This document shows positions 45,310 to 55,974 of a DNA stretch of 64,000 bases, in pieces. The DNA lies in contig NZ_LNUP01000011.1 of assembly GCF_001512295.1 (NCBI RefSeq), positions 62,001 to 126,000 of the forward strand, given 5' to 3'. The notes below the pieces were generated by a model. It was not told the DNA's origin. It made no database searches and saw nothing but the letters and a program-made list of their open reading frames with translations. Position 1 is the stretch's first letter, and each line of letters starts with the position of its first letter. The position numbers were made by a program, and so were the translations under genes. This DNA is from Pseudomonas sp. EpS/L25. GTDB lineage: Bacteria; Pseudomonadota; Gammaproteobacteria; Pseudomonadales; Pseudomonadaceae.

Positions 45310-46782
45310 ATGGCCCGTTTCGCCGAACAGCAGCTCTACATCGGTGGCCGTTACGTCGCCGCCACCAGCGGCGTCACCTTCGAAACCATCAATCCGGCCA
45401 CCGGCGAAGTCCTCGCCAACGTCCAGCGCGCCAGCCGCGCCGACGTCGACAAGGCAGTCGAAGCCGCCGCTGCCGGTCAGAAGGTCTGGGCCGCGATGAC
45501 CGCCATGCAGCGCTCGCGCATCCTGCGCAAGGCCGTGGACATCCTCCGTGAGCGCAACGACGAACTGGCCCTGCTGGAAACCCTGGATACCGGCAAGGCC
45601 CTGTCCGAGACCCAGGCCGTCGACATCGTCACCGGTGCCGACGTGCTCGAGTATTACGCCGGCCTGATCCCCGCCCTGGAAGGCGAGCAGATCCCGCTAC
45701 GCGAGACCTCCTTCATCTATACCCGCCGCGAGCCGCTGGGCGTGGTCGCCGGTATCGGCGCCTGGAACTACCCGATCCAGATCGCCCTGTGGAAATCCGC
45801 CCCAGCCCTGGCCGCCGGCAACGCCATGATCTTCAAGCCCAGCGAAGTCACCCCGCTGAGCGCCCTGAAGCTCGCCGAGATCTACACCGAGGCCGGGCTG
45901 CCCGCTGGCGTGTTCAACGTCGTCAATGGCCAGGGCCGTGAGGTCGGCGCTGCCATCACCGAGCATCCCGGCATCGAGAAGGTCTCCTTCACCGGCGGCG
46001 TGGACACCGGCAAGAAGGTCATGGCCAGCGCCGCTGGTTCGACGCTCAAGGAAGTCACCATGGAACTGGGGGGCAAGTCGCCGCTGATCGTCTGCGCCGA
46101 CGCCGACCTCGAGCGCGCCGCCGATATCGCCGTCATGGCCAACTTCTTCAGCTCCGGCCAGGTCTGCACCAACGGTACCCGTGTCTTCGTACCCCAGACG
46201 CTCAAGGCCGAGTTCGAAGCCAAGATCCTCGAACGCGTCAAGCGCATCCGCCTGGGCGACCCGCTGGCCGCCGAGACCAACTTCGGCCCCATGGTCAGCT
46301 TCGCCCACATGGAAAGCGTGCTCGACTACATCGCCAAGGGCCGCGCCGAGGGCGCCCGCCTGCTGACCGGCGGCGAGCGGGCCACCGACGGTGCCCTGGC
46401 CAAGGGTGCCTTCATCACCCCCACCGTCTTCACCGACTGCCGCGACGACATGACCATCGTCCGTGAAGAGATCTTCGGCCCGGTCATGAGCATCCTGGCC
46501 TACCGCGACGAGGACGAAGTCGTCCGTCGCGCCAACGCTACCGAGTTCGGTCTGGCCGCTGGCGTCGTGACCCGCGACCTGGCCCGCGCCCATCGCCTGA
46601 TCCATCGCCTGGAAGCCGGCATCTGCTGGATCAACACCTGGGGCGAATCCCCTGCCGAGATGCCCGTCGGTGGCTACAAGCAGTCCGGCGTCGGTCGCGA
46701 GAACGGCATCTCCACCCTCGGCCACTACACCCGCATCAAGTCGGTGCAGGTCGAGCTGGGCGACTACGCCTCGATCTTCTGA
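45310..46782 (+). CDS. betB: Betaine aldehyde dehydrogenase
   Basis: A 490-aa NAD(P)-dependent aldehyde dehydrogenase. Cofactor and catalytic motifs: [60 protein letters not shown] with the catalytic Glu, and the nucleophile Cys in [17 protein letters not shown]. The C-terminal [20 protein letters not shown] is typical of BetB. It oxidises betaine aldehyde to glycine betaine, an osmoprotectant. betA follows after 92 bp holding a CCCCTCTCC-type repeat. Confidence 0.96.
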   Translation: MARFAEQQLYIGGRYVAATSGVTFETINPATGEVLANVQRASRADVDKAVEAAAAGQKVWAAMTAMQRSRILRKAVDILRERNDELALLETLDTGKALSETQAVDIVTGADVLEYYAGLIPALEGEQIPLRETSFIYTRREPLGVVAGIGAWNYPIQIALWKSAPALAAGNAMIFKPSEVTPLSALKLAEIYTEAGLPAGVFNVVNGQGREVGAAITEHPGIEKVSFTGGVDTGKKVMASAAGSTLKEVTMELGGKSPLIVCADADLERAADIAVMANFFSSGQVCTNGTRVFVPQTLKAEFEAKILERVKRIRLGDPLAAETNFGPMVSFAHMESVLDYIAKGRAEGARLLTGGERATDGALAKGAFITPTVFTDCRDDMTIVREEIFGPVMSILAYRDEDEVVRRANATEFGLAAGVVTRDLARAHRLIHRLEAGICWINTWGESPAEMPVGGYKQSGVGRENGISTLGHYTRIKSVQVELGDYASIF

Positions 46783-46874
46783 GCCGCCCCAGGCAGCGCT
46801 TTTCTCCCCTCTCCGCCAGGAGGGGGTCCGGGGATGGGGCCACCGTCCCACCCACCGTCAGGAGGAGAAACTTC

Positions 46875-48617
46875 ATGGCACACGAATTCGACTACATCGT
46901 CATCGGCGCCGGCTCGGCCGGCAACGTCCTGGCCACCCGGCTGACCGAAGACCAGGACGTCACCGTCCTGCTGCTGGAAGCCGGCGGCCCCGACTATCGC
47001 CTGGACTTCCGCACCCAGATGCCCGCGGCCCTGGCCTATCCACTGCAGGGCAAGAGATACAACTGGGCCTACCAGACCGAACCCGAGCCGCACATGGACA
47101 ACCGCCGGATGGAATGCGGCCGTGGCAAGGGCCTGGGTGGCTCTTCGCTGATCAACGGCATGTGCTACATCCGCGGCAACGCCCTGGACTACGATAACTG
47201 GGCCCAACTCGACGGCCTGGAGGACTGGACCTATCTCGACTGCCTGCCCTACTTCCGCAAGGCCGAGCGCCGCGACGTCGGCGCCAACGACTGGCATGGC
47301 GGCGACGGCCCGGTCTCGGTGACCACCGCCAAGCCGAACACCAATCCGCTGTTCGAAGCCATGGTCGAGGCCGGGGTCCAGGCCGGCTATCCGCGCACCG
47401 AAGACCTCAATGGCTACCAGCAGGAAGGCTTCGGCCCGATGGACCGCTTCGTCACCCCCGACGGTCGTCGTTCCAGCACCGCGCGTGGCTACCTGGACCA
47501 GGCCAAGGGTCGCCCGAACCTGACCATCGTCACCCACGCCACCACCGATCGCATCCTCTTCGACGGCAAGCGCGCCAGCGGTGTCGCCTACATGAAGGGC
47601 GATTCCCTGGAAGCCATCACCGTGCGTGCCCGCCATGAAGTGCTGCTCTGCGCCGGCGCCATCGCCTCGCCGCAGATCCTGCAGCGCTCCGGCGTCGGCC
47701 CCGCGCCGCTACTGCGGCGCTTCGACATCCCGCTGGTGCTGGATCTGCCCGGCGTTGGCCAGAATCTGCAGGATCACCTGGAGATGTACCTGCAGTACGA
47801 ATGCAAGCAGCCGGTCTCCCTCTACCCGGCGCTGAAGTGGTACAACCAGCCGCAGATCGGCCTGGAATGGATGCTCAAGGGTACCGGCCTGGGCGCCACC
47901 AACCACTTCGAGGCGGGCGCCTTCATCCGCTCCAGCGAGGAATTCGACTGGCCCAACATCCAGTACCACTTCCTGCCGATCGCCATCAATTACAACGGCA
48001 CCAACGCCATCGAGGCCCATGGCTTCCAGGCCCACGTCGGCTCCATGAGATCGCCCAGCCGCGGCCGCATCGAACTGACCTCGCGCGATCCGCGCCAGCA
48101 TCCCAGCATCCTGTTCAACTACATGAGCACCGAGCAGGACTGGCGTGAATTCCGCGACGGCATCCGCCTCACCCGCGAGATCATGCAACAGCCGGCGCTG
48201 GACCCCTACCGCGGCGAAGAGATCAACCCGGGCCGTGACTGCGTGACCGATGCCCAGCTGGATGCCTTCGTGCGCTCCCACGCCGAGACCGCCTATCACC
48301 CGTCCTGCTCCAACAAGATGGGTACCGACGACATGGCGGTGGTCGACGGTGCCGGTCGTGTCCACGGCCTGGAAGGCCTGCGCGTGGTGGACGCCTCCAT
48401 CATGCCGATCATCGCCACGGGCAATCTCAACGCCCCGACCATCATGATCGCCGAGAAGATCGCCGACAAAATCCGCGGCCGCGCCCCGCTGCCGCGCAGC
48501 AATGCTGCCTACTACGTCGCCAACGGCGCCCCGGTGCGCGGTACCCCGCTGCGTGACGTCAACGGTCAGCGTGCCGCCGAGCCGGTCCCGCAGCGCCGCG
48601 AACAGCCGGCTGCCTGA
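46875..48617 (+). CDS. betA: Choline dehydrogenase
   Basis: A 580-aa GMC-family flavoenzyme. FAD site [23 protein letters not shown] signatures [20 protein letters not shown] and [20 protein letters not shown], and the catalytic histidine region [19 protein letters not shown]. It oxidises choline to betaine aldehyde at the inner membrane. Gene order betI-betB-betA is the standard one. No choline transporter lies in the window. A terminator follows. Confidence 0.96.
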   Translation: MAHEFDYIVIGAGSAGNVLATRLTEDQDVTVLLLEAGGPDYRLDFRTQMPAALAYPLQGKRYNWAYQTEPEPHMDNRRMECGRGKGLGGSSLINGMCYIRGNALDYDNWAQLDGLEDWTYLDCLPYFRKAERRDVGANDWHGGDGPVSVTTAKPNTNPLFEAMVEAGVQAGYPRTEDLNGYQQEGFGPMDRFVTPDGRRSSTARGYLDQAKGRPNLTIVTHATTDRILFDGKRASGVAYMKGDSLEAITVRARHEVLLCAGAIASPQILQRSGVGPAPLLRRFDIPLVLDLPGVGQNLQDHLEMYLQYECKQPVSLYPALKWYNQPQIGLEWMLKGTGLGATNHFEAGAFIRSSEEFDWPNIQYHFLPIAINYNGTNAIEAHGFQAHVGSMRSPSRGRIELTSRDPRQHPSILFNYMSTEQDWREFRDGIRLTREIMQQPALDPYRGEEINPGRDCVTDAQLDAFVRSHAETAYHPSCSNKMGTDDMAVVDGAGRVHGLEGLRVVDASIMPIIATGNLNAPTIMIAEKIADKIRGRAPLPRSNAAYYVANGAPVRGTPLRDVNGQRAAEPVPQRREQPAA

Positions 48618-48635
48618 CTTCAGGCGTGAACGCAG

Positions 48636-48661
48636 GAAGGGCGCTCATGGGCGCCCTTCTT
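48636..48661 (+). terminator. Terminator after betA
   Basis: GAAGGGCGC-TCATGG-GCGCCCTTC followed by TT, 19 bp past the stop. The T-run is short but the stem is strong. Confidence 0.75.
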
Positions 48662-48714
48662 GTAGCTGGTTTTTCGGTTTTCAGACTACCTTAGCTCATT
48701 CCTCACGCTCTTCC

Positions 48715-48748
48715 CCCTCTCCCTCCGGGAGAGGGCCGGGGTAAGGGT
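48715..48748. repeat. CCCTCTCCC-type palindromic repeat
   Basis: CCCTCTCCCTCC then GGGAGAGGG followed by CCGGGGTAAGGG, the same family as at 17145 and 23081. It lies between betA and the lipoprotein gene. Confidence 0.7.
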
Positions 48749-48764
48749 AGTCCGAACGCTCACC

Positions 48765-49109
48765 TCACAGACAATCCTTCACCGCCGTCAAAATAGTCCG
48801 CGGCCGCAGCGGATTGTTCGCCATCTGCTCACGCAGCTGGATCCGCGTCCCGCGCGATGCCGACCCGATATCGATGATTGCCGCGGTCGCCCCAGGCACC
48901 TTGCTGTCCACCAGCACCCGCTGGCTGTTGCCCTGCGGCTGGACCTCCACGTGGCGCCCATCCTTCTCCAGCCCGACAACCAGACAGCTCCGGTAATCCT
49001 CGGCACTCTTGCCCGTGCGCAGCTCCATCGGCGGATTGCGCTCCAGATTCGCCTGGCTGGTGCAACCCGCCAGTGCAGCGGCCAGTACGGCCAGGGTCTT
49101 GGCTCTCAT
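48765..49109 (-). CDS. Small lipoprotein, unknown function
   Basis: A 114-aa protein with a lipobox (AAALAGCTSQ) after MRAKTLAVLA; mature N-terminal cysteine at residue 16. The rest (ELRTGKSAEDYRSCLVVGLE, VLVDSKVPGATAAIIDIGSA) is hydrophilic with a second and third cysteine. I do not recognise a named family. ATG at 49109 with AAGGAG is preferred over the TTG before it. It is the last GC-rich gene before the tRNA. Confidence 0.8.
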   Translation of the reverse strand: MRAKTLAVLAAALAGCTSQANLERNPPMELRTGKSAEDYRSCLVVGLEKDGRHVEVQPQGNSQRVLVDSKVPGATAAIIDIGSASRGTRIQLREQMANNPLRPRTILTAVKDCL

Positions 49110-49185
49110 CAAAGGCTCCTTGCAGCTTCAGCTTCCATTTTACCGCCCCGCACTTATGCCTGGCTTAACCAGCGCACATCCTTGG

Positions 49186-49213
49186 TTTACAAGGGCTTTT
49201 CCATGGCTATAAT
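49186..49213 (+). promoter_or_regulatory. Promoter of the tRNA-Thr gene
   Basis: TTTACA (49186-49191), 16-bp spacer, and a perfect TATAAT (49208-49213), 11 bp before the tRNA. Confidence 0.8.
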
Positions 49214-49224
49214 GGCCTCCCCTT

Positions 49225-49300
<76 letters not shown>

Positions 49301-49449
49301 TCACTCGAAAGCCATCTAGCGTCGGCTTTTCCGCTTCACCTCTAGCGGCAAACGGTCGAAAAGCTGCGATAGGCAGCTCCCGATTTGTGCGCTCTGTCAC
49401 ATCTGCTTATGTATCATTCCTGACACAAAGGGCTCTTTGGTATTTCAGG

Positions 49450-51441
49450 ATGATCGAGATAAACGTTCGTAACGTATCCCCTTACAAGCAGGTTTGCTAC
49501 ATCCAGACCTACTTTCCCGATGGCACCGTGTTGCGCGGCTCCGGCACCGTTGTCGGTGCCAATGACGTCCTAACCGCACTACATGTGGTGTATGACGCCA
49601 AATATGGCGGCTGGGCGAAAAAAATCGTCGTCACGCCAGCCGCTGATGTTGATGATCATACGGGAGCCTTCTCTGCTGAACTAGGCACCTATGGGGCTAG
49701 CAGGGTCATTGGCTATTCGGGCAACTGGGATACCGACGGTAATGGTTCACCAAGCCCGGAGGAATCGGGTCATGACCTCGCGCTGATAGGTCTGGAGGTG
49801 AACCTCGGCAACGTCACGGGTTCGCTAGGTTACTCATCGTCAACCGCCTCGGGCTTCTCGGGTACGATGCTCGGTTATCCCGCGAGTGGTACCGGGCTCA
49901 TGATGGACGTAGGAAACTCAACCTACTTTTCGCGCTACCCGCTCTACGAGGTGAATGGAGGCCTGGGTTCCGGGGCATCCGGAGGCCCGCTGCTGGATGC
50001 AAATGGACAAATCCGCGGCGTGCTGTCTGCCGGTGACGCAAACGATACGTTCTCGTGGTATGCCGCGCTGACGGGCGATAACGCCACCTGGCTGAATCAG
50101 CAGTTGACCGCCAACGATGACCTGCTTGCGGATAGCATCTATCGTCCGACGGGCGCCGGCGTTTCCAGCGGTACCACGCTCGGAGACGTATTCTTTGAAT
50201 ACCAGCTGGGCTTCAATAGGAAAGTCACTCAGTTATACGGCTATCAAGACGCAGACTCCTTGATAATGAGTGGAAATTACGGGAGCTATACGCTCACCAC
50301 TCAAGCCACTGATGGCTCTCTCAAAGTGTTTAACAAAGTGACAGGAAACACCTCCTACCTGCACGATATCAACGCGCTATTCTTTAATGACAAAACCCTT
50401 TTTGTCCTGACCGAAGATCAAGCTCAGATAGCGCGGCTGTACACCGTTTTCAATAGGACACCCGACTATCAAGGACTGGCAAACTGGATAAATGCCCATG
50501 ATCACGGCATGACCTTCAAGCAGATCGCCAATTCCTTCTCGCAGTCCCAAGAGTTTGCGATAAAGTATAACGCGGTAGACAACACCGGCTTTATCAACCA
50601 ACTTTATAATATTATCCTGGGTAGAACCGCTGATTCCAGCGGGGTCGCGAACTGGAAAAACGCGCTTGATCACGGGATGAGTCGTGGCGAGGCGATGATC
50701 GAGTTTACCAACTCGGCAGAAAACAAGATTCGCACCGAGGGTAGCTCGGGCTTCGTCCAAATAGCTAATCACAGTGCTTGGACTGACGCCGACATCTCGA
50801 TCATCAAGGGCGTAGTGTTTGGTAGCGGTTATGCTGACGGCATCGCCGAGAATCAACTGGTGCTGGATGGCAATCAAAGCACTGTGCTAGGTGGTGGCGG
50901 AGTCGATACTCTTTACTTCACTGGAACGTCTCAAAGCTACCAACGCTCTACCGATTCCGCAAGTGACAATAAAGTCTACGTCAATACCGTTAGCGGAAGC
51001 GAAAGGCTGGAACTGCATGACATGAACGTCTTGAGCTTCCAAGATAAAAATGTTTTCATCTTGGACGCTGATCAAGCCCAAATTGCCAGGCTATATACCG
51101 TATTTGGTAGAAACCCCGATGTGCAAGGGCTACAAAATTGGTTTCAAGCAGAAAAAAATGGGATGGCATTCCACGATATTGCAGATAGCTTTTCGAGATC
51201 ACAGGAATTTGCCAATCGTTATAATGCTGTCGACAACCTGGGTTTTGCCAAACAGCTGTATAGCACTATTCTTGGAAGAGAAGGAGAAGCGGCAGGCCTG
51301 GCCAATTGGAAAGCGCAGCTCGATAATGGCCTGAGCCGAGGAGACGCCATGATTGCCTTTACCGATTCGCAGGAAAACCATAACCGTACCGAAGGTCAAG
51401 ACGGCTTCATTCAACTAGTCGGTAATAGCGACTGGGTATGA
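49450..51441 (+). CDS. Secreted trypsin-like serine protease with DUF4214 repeats
   Basis: A 663-aa protein without a Sec signal. The N-terminal third is a trypsin-like domain with a full triad: His45 (VLTALHVV), Asp109 (ESGHDLALIGL) and Ser177 (GSGASGGPLL). Two DUF4214 modules follow, around residues 315-430 and 536-655 (DQAQIARLYTVFNRTPDYQG, SFSQSQEFAIKYNAVDNTGF and the near-identical second set), joined by a glycine-rich linker. DUF4214 is common in type I-secreted proteins, and a full type I system lies convergently downstream. No RTX nonapeptides are seen. The ATG at 49450 was chosen because the coherent N-terminus MIEINVRNVSPYK starts there; an in-frame ATG 21 codons upstream is possible. 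Confidence 0.85.
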   Translation: MIEINVRNVSPYKQVCYIQTYFPDGTVLRGSGTVVGANDVLTALHVVYDAKYGGWAKKIVVTPAADVDDHTGAFSAELGTYGASRVIGYSGNWDTDGNGSPSPEESGHDLALIGLEVNLGNVTGSLGYSSSTASGFSGTMLGYPASGTGLMMDVGNSTYFSRYPLYEVNGGLGSGASGGPLLDANGQIRGVLSAGDANDTFSWYAALTGDNATWLNQQLTANDDLLADSIYRPTGAGVSSGTTLGDVFFEYQLGFNRKVTQLYGYQDADSLIMSGNYGSYTLTTQATDGSLKVFNKVTGNTSYLHDINALFFNDKTLFVLTEDQAQIARLYTVFNRTPDYQGLANWINAHDHGMTFKQIANSFSQSQEFAIKYNAVDNTGFINQLYNIILGRTADSSGVANWKNALDHGMSRGEAMIEFTNSAENKIRTEGSSGFVQIANHSAWTDADISIIKGVVFGSGYADGIAENQLVLDGNQSTVLGGGGVDTLYFTGTSQSYQRSTDSASDNKVYVNTVSGSERLELHDMNVLSFQDKNVFILDADQAQIARLYTVFGRNPDVQGLQNWFQAEKNGMAFHDIADSFSRSQEFANRYNAVDNLGFAKQLYSTILGREGEAAGLANWKAQLDNGLSRGDAMIAFTDSQENHNRTEGQDGFIQLVGNSDWV

Positions 51442-51456
51442 TACGCCACTGAAGCA

Positions 51457-51483
51457 AAAGACCCGCGCCTGCGGGTCTTTTTT
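51457..51483. terminator. Bidirectional terminator
   Basis: AAAGACCCGC and GCGGGTCTTT arms flanked by A-rich and TTT runs, lying between the convergent protease and TolC genes. Confidence 0.9.
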
Positions 51484-51511
51484 GTACCAAGAGCTCAGAC
51501 TCTCCTCGCTT

Positions 51512-52894
51512 CTACCCTTTCCCAGTTGCCTTCTGACCAGACTTATCGTCTGGATGCGAGACACTCAACCAGCCATTGATCCTCTGAACATCAATGTCTT
51601 CGAAACCGCCACTCCAACGCAGCAACACCAGTTGATTTGTTATGAAATCATACCGTGCCTGTAGGTAGTCTCTTTTGGCGGAATACTCCTGTTGAACGGC
51701 ATTGAGCACATCTACCGCTGTCGCAACGCCTAGGCTGAGTGCACGCTCACTGGCCTCGCGTGATTTGACCGCAGACTCCAGAGCGTAGCGCGAAGATGCG
51801 ATTTTCGCCAAATCCGCTCTACTCCTCAGGTATGCCATGCGTGTTTCCTTTATCACTTGGCGTCGAATCGCTTCGTAGTCTTGTTCAGCGCTGTCACGCG
51901 AACCATAGGAGCTAGCAACTCGAGCCGCCGTAGAGCCTCCACTGTAAAGTGGTATTTGCAGACTAATGGTAGCGGAATAAGTATTAATCGCCGACGACGC
52001 CAACACGTTATCGTAAACAAAGTCACTGCGCTGCGCACCCAGGTTGAAACTCAAGGTTGGCAAATGCCCGGCCTTGGCTTCCGCAATACCTGAATTGGCC
52101 GCCTCTACCGCATGTTGTTTCGATTGCAGCGCCGGATTGCGTGAAACAGCCAACCCGACCCACTGCTCTTCGGTTCCCTGAGGCATGGCTAAAGGGGCTT
52201 TCTCATCGAGACGCTTTAACGACTGGTATACAGACCGGCCTACCAGTTCAGCAAGAGATTCACGAGCGACAACGGTTTGGTTGCGCGCTTCGATCTCCTG
52301 TGTTTTCAAACTGTCAACCTTGGCCGACAACTGAAGAACATCTGTGATAGTCGACATATGTCTGTCGAAAAGAGCCTGCATACGGTCCAGGCTGCGCTGC
52401 GTTGCAATACGCTGAGCAATGATAAGATCCAGTCCGTCGTCCGCCGCCAAAGCCGCAAAATATCGCTGTACCAAGTCTGCGGCTGACTGGGTTTTGGCAT
52501 CGTCATACTGTGCACGGTACTGCTGAGTTAGCTGGCTGTAGCGTTTGAAACCTCTCCATGCAGCAGGATTGTAAAGAGCCTGACTAAGGGAAAGACTATA
52601 GTTCTCACCATTGTACCTTTGATTTTGAAAAGCCTCTTCGCGCCTGACGCGGCTGCTGGAGGCTCCGGCGCTTAGCTGTGGTAAAAGCTGCCCGAAAGAA
52701 GCACGCTCCTGGCCCTCGCCGGTTCGAACCTGAGCCTCAGCGCCTTGTAGACGCGGATCAGAGTGCACGCTTTCTTGATACAGGTGCCACAGGTCGATGC
52801 TATCTGCCTGATTATCAATTTCGGCAGCCTGCACCCAGGCTGGGAACGGGCCGAAGACCAATAGGCACAGGACCGCCCGCTGAACGTTCCTCAT
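51512..52894 (-). CDS. TolC-family outer membrane protein of type I secretion
   Basis: A 460-aa outer-membrane efflux protein with a signal peptide (AVLCLLVFGPFPAWVQA before AEIDN). The duplicated TolC fold is visible: IDLWHLYQESVHSDPRLQGA, LSLSQALYNPAAWRGFKRYS, AVEAANSGIAEAKAGHLPTL and ALSLGVATAVDVLNAVQQEY. It would form the outer-membrane channel of the secretion system. It is the third gene of an ABC-HlyD-TolC operon, 3 bp after HlyD. Confidence 0.9.
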   Translation of the reverse strand: MRNVQRAVLCLLVFGPFPAWVQAAEIDNQADSIDLWHLYQESVHSDPRLQGAEAQVRTGEGQERASFGQLLPQLSAGASSSRVRREEAFQNQRYNGENYSLSLSQALYNPAAWRGFKRYSQLTQQYRAQYDDAKTQSAADLVQRYFAALAADDGLDLIIAQRIATQRSLDRMQALFDRHMSTITDVLQLSAKVDSLKTQEIEARNQTVVARESLAELVGRSVYQSLKRLDEKAPLAMPQGTEEQWVGLAVSRNPALQSKQHAVEAANSGIAEAKAGHLPTLSFNLGAQRSDFVYDNVLASSAINTYSATISLQIPLYSGGSTAARVASSYGSRDSAEQDYEAIRRQVIKETRMAYLRSRADLAKIASSRYALESAVKSREASERALSLGVATAVDVLNAVQQEYSAKRDYLQARYDFITNQLVLLRWSGGFEDIDVQRINGWLSVSHPDDKSGQKATGKG

Positions 52895-52897
52895 CCA

Positions 52898-54217
52898 CTA
52901 CTCCTCGATCATGGAGCGCGCCATGGCATTGCGAGCGGGCTTGAGCAGATACTGCAACATCGTGCGCGACCCTGTATTGATCAACACTTCTGCCGGCATT
53001 CCAGGAACCAGCTCCCGCACGCCTAGATCCTTCATTCCCTGCTCCGTGAGCCTCACTCTCCCCAGATAATATGCCGTGCCGTCGCGATCATTGATGAGGC
53101 GATCAGCCGATACGTAGATCAACTCGCCTTCGAGAATCGGAGTAGTCGCGTTGCTGAAGGCAGTGAAACGTATCTCCGCTTTGGTACCGAGAGCGATCCG
53201 ATCGATATCCTTGGGATCGATATGTACCTCCACTACCAAATTGGCGTCTTCGGGAACAATATCGAGCAAATTCGTTCCGGGTTGTACTACGCCACCCAAC
53301 GTATGCACAGCTAGCCCCATCACCATGCCGTCTACCGGGGCTCTTACCAAGGTGCGATCAAGCCGATCCTGCAACGCGCTCAGTCGCTCCCTCGCTTCAT
53401 ATACATGAGTACGGACGTCCGCCAGCTTGTTGGCAACTTCGGATTTGAAGCGTTGAGTGTTTTGTAGGATCTGCAGGCGGATGTCGCTGATCTGCACGTT
53501 GGCGCGGGCCACGGATGAGCGTTGATCAACAATCTCAGCCTGCAGCCGTGCCAGATTCCGTTCCTGATCACGCAAACGCTCGTTACTGACGAAACCGTCC
53601 TTCAATAGAGAGCGAAGATCCGTGATCTCGTTGGAATATGACTTCACAAGGCTCTCCTTGCTGACGATGACTTCGCGGTAACCCTTGATCTGTTGCTCCA
53701 GCTCGGCCGCCTTGTTCCGCAACACCTCTATCTCGCCACGCCGCGCAGCACGTCCTGCTAGAAAAATCTGGCGCTCACTCCCCCTCGCCTCTTGGACCCG
53801 GCGATCCTGGGCGGAAAAATCACTATCGATGAACGCCACATCATCGGCATCGTCCCGCTCGGCGATCAACCTCGCCTCCTGAGCTTGTGCCGCGATGAGC
53901 TGGCTGCGAGCAGCCTCCCGCTCGGCACTGACCTGAGTATTGTCCAACACGAGGAGAACCTCGCCCGCCTTGACACGGTCCCCATCGCGAACCCGAATTT
54001 CCCGAACAATGCCGCCCTCCAGATGCTGGACGGTCTTGCGATGGCTATCGACCGAAACTGTTCCAGAGGTGAAGGCGGCACTATTCAAAGGCGCAATCGC
54101 GGCCCAACCTCCACCAAGACCAAATACGACAAACAAGATGATGAAGCCCAAGCGGCAGATAGGCCTATCGTCGACCTTGATTCCCGCTGCCTCCGCCTCG
54201 CTATCAAGACTGCTCAT
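52898..54217 (-). CDS. HlyD-family type I secretion membrane-fusion protein
   Basis: A 439-aa adaptor. A single N-terminal transmembrane helix (RLGFIILFVVFGLGGGWAAI) is followed by the biotinyl-like half EGGIVREIRVRDGDRVKAGE, a long coiled-coil hairpin (residues about 110-280) and a second half VDGMVMGLAVHTLGGVVQPG. It ends with the GMPAEVLINTGSRTMLQYL motif of HlyD/PrtE. It bridges the inner-membrane ABC protein and TolC. It starts with an ATGA overlap on the ABC gene. Confidence 0.92.
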   Translation of the reverse strand: MSSLDSEAEAAGIKVDDRPICRLGFIILFVVFGLGGGWAAIAPLNSAAFTSGTVSVDSHRKTVQHLEGGIVREIRVRDGDRVKAGEVLLVLDNTQVSAEREAARSQLIAAQAQEARLIAERDDADDVAFIDSDFSAQDRRVQEARGSERQIFLAGRAARRGEIEVLRNKAAELEQQIKGYREVIVSKESLVKSYSNEITDLRSLLKDGFVSNERLRDQERNLARLQAEIVDQRSSVARANVQISDIRLQILQNTQRFKSEVANKLADVRTHVYEARERLSALQDRLDRTLVRAPVDGMVMGLAVHTLGGVVQPGTNLLDIVPEDANLVVEVHIDPKDIDRIALGTKAEIRFTAFSNATTPILEGELIYVSADRLINDRDGTAYYLGRVRLTEQGMKDLGVRELVPGMPAEVLINTGSRTMLQYLLKPARNAMARSMIEE

Positions 54218-55974
54218 GCCCTAGTCTCTCCAGCTTCTCCAGATTTGGACGGTAAGCTGCCCGATCCTGCCAAGGAGGGTGAAGGTACGCCATGTTTTGC
54301 CTGGAGCTGCGCCAGGACCTGATCTCGTGGGCCGGACATAGATATCTGCCCCTCGCTAAGGACCAACAGGTTATCCACGTAGGCCAGCACGTTCGCCCTG
54401 TGAGTCACGACAAACAAGGTTGTCCCGTTACGCTTCAATTGCAAAAGCGCCTGGCCCAGCGCCTGTTCACCAACGTCATCGAGGTTGGAGTTGGGCTCGT
54501 CAAGGATCACTAATTTAGGATCGCCATATACGGCCCTGGCCAGCCCGATACGCTGTCGCTGCCCGCCCGACAAGACACCTGCCTGTGCCCCTAAAACGGT
54601 GTCATACCCCTGCGGTAGTCGTAATATCATCTCATGCACACCGGCCAACTTTGCTGCAGCGACTACCTTCTGCGAGTCCACTTCGCTGAAACGAGCGATA
54701 TTCGCCGCGACGGACCCCTCAAAAAGTTCGATATCTTGGGGAAGATATCCAATCGAACAGCCGATCGCCGCACGATCCAATTGAGTGATATCGGCACCGT
54801 CCAATCTCACCTTACCGGCTTGGGCCGGCCAGACACCCAGCAAGGCACGCGCCAACGTTGATTTGCCCGAGGCGCTTGGACCAAGCACCCCTACGGAGGC
54901 GCCAGGAGGAGCTCTGAAACTGATTCCTCTAATCACTGGTAACTGTCCAGCTGGCGGCGTCACCACCAGTTGCTCGACGAGCAAGTCTCCTTTGGGCTCG
55001 GGCAGCGGCATACGAGGAGGGTCGATGGGAATCTGCTGAAGTACGTTGTTGAGTCGGGCGTACTGACCGCGTGCCGTGATAAATCCCTTCCAGTTAGCGA
55101 TCATTTGATCGATGGGCGCCAAAGCGCGACTGGTTAACAATGAGGCAGCCGTCATGACACCCGGCGTCACTTCGTTGTTGATCACCAGATAAGCCCCAAG
55201 ACCCAGCATGAACGACTGTAGCAGGAGCCTCCACGTACGCGAGATATTGCTAATCGCTCCGCCTAGCTCACTCGCACGGCCTTGTAGTGCCAGAACGCGA
55301 TAGCCGAAGGTCTTCCAACCCTTCAATAGATTGGGAAGCATGCCCATCGACTCAACGACCTCGGAATTACGCAGGCTTTTCTCTGCAAAGCTGAGTGCAG
55401 AGGCATGCTCACGGTTAGCTTCCGCCAATCGACTTCCGGTCATTTTTTCATTAGCAAAAGCCAGCATCAGAGCGACAGCGGCGCCAAACACGGTCAGCAC
55501 TCCAAACCACGGATGGAAGAAAAACATGATACCGATATAGATTGGCATCCAAGGTGCATCGAAGAATGCAAATAAGCCATTTCCGGTCAAAAACTGCCGC
55601 AGCCCTGAAAGATCGCTCATAGGCTGGGTGGATGAGGCATTACCATTGGAGTACAGGGCACGCTTGAAGCTGGCATTGAAAACTCGTTCACTCAGAAGCA
55701 ACTCCAAGCGCGTAGAAATCCGAATTAATATACGAGACCTGATCCACTCCAGAGCGCCGTAGGTGACCATCAAAATCACCATGATCAATGTCAGCATGGT
55801 TAGCGTCACGACGCTTCTACTGCTAACCACACGATCATAGACTTCCAACATATAAAATGATGGAACCAGCAGTAGCACATTCGTGAACAAACTAAAGAAG
55901 CCAACGGCCATGAAACTACGTCGACACTGCTTCAGGGCACGACCTATTTCTGAACCTTCATCGAAAAGAAACAT
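54214..55974 (-). CDS. Type I secretion ABC transporter (PrtD-like)
   Basis: A 586-aa permease-ATPase fusion. Six-helix membrane domain (FFSLFTNVLLLVPSFYMLEV, APWMPIYIGIMFFFHPWFGV), then the ATPase: Walker A GPSASGKSTLARALLGVW, signature LSGGQRQRIGLARAVYG, Walker B LVILDEPNSNLDD and H-loop VVTHRAN. There is no N-terminal C39 peptidase, as in PrtD/AprD exporters of proteases. It heads the three-gene operon; the protease at 49450 is the likely cargo. Confidence 0.93.
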   Translation of the reverse strand: MFLFDEGSEIGRALKQCRRSFMAVGFFSLFTNVLLLVPSFYMLEVYDRVVSSRSVVTLTMLTLIMVILMVTYGALEWIRSRILIRISTRLELLLSERVFNASFKRALYSNGNASSTQPMSDLSGLRQFLTGNGLFAFFDAPWMPIYIGIMFFFHPWFGVLTVFGAAVALMLAFANEKMTGSRLAEANREHASALSFAEKSLRNSEVVESMGMLPNLLKGWKTFGYRVLALQGRASELGGAISNISRTWRLLLQSFMLGLGAYLVINNEVTPGVMTAASLLTSRALAPIDQMIANWKGFITARGQYARLNNVLQQIPIDPPRMPLPEPKGDLLVEQLVVTPPAGQLPVIRGISFRAPPGASVGVLGPSASGKSTLARALLGVWPAQAGKVRLDGADITQLDRAAIGCSIGYLPQDIELFEGSVAANIARFSEVDSQKVVAAAKLAGVHEMILRLPQGYDTVLGAQAGVLSGGQRQRIGLARAVYGDPKLVILDEPNSNLDDVGEQALGQALLQLKRNGTTLFVVTHRANVLAYVDNLLVLSEGQISMSGPRDQVLAQLQAKHGVPSPSLAGSGSLPSKSGEAGETRA

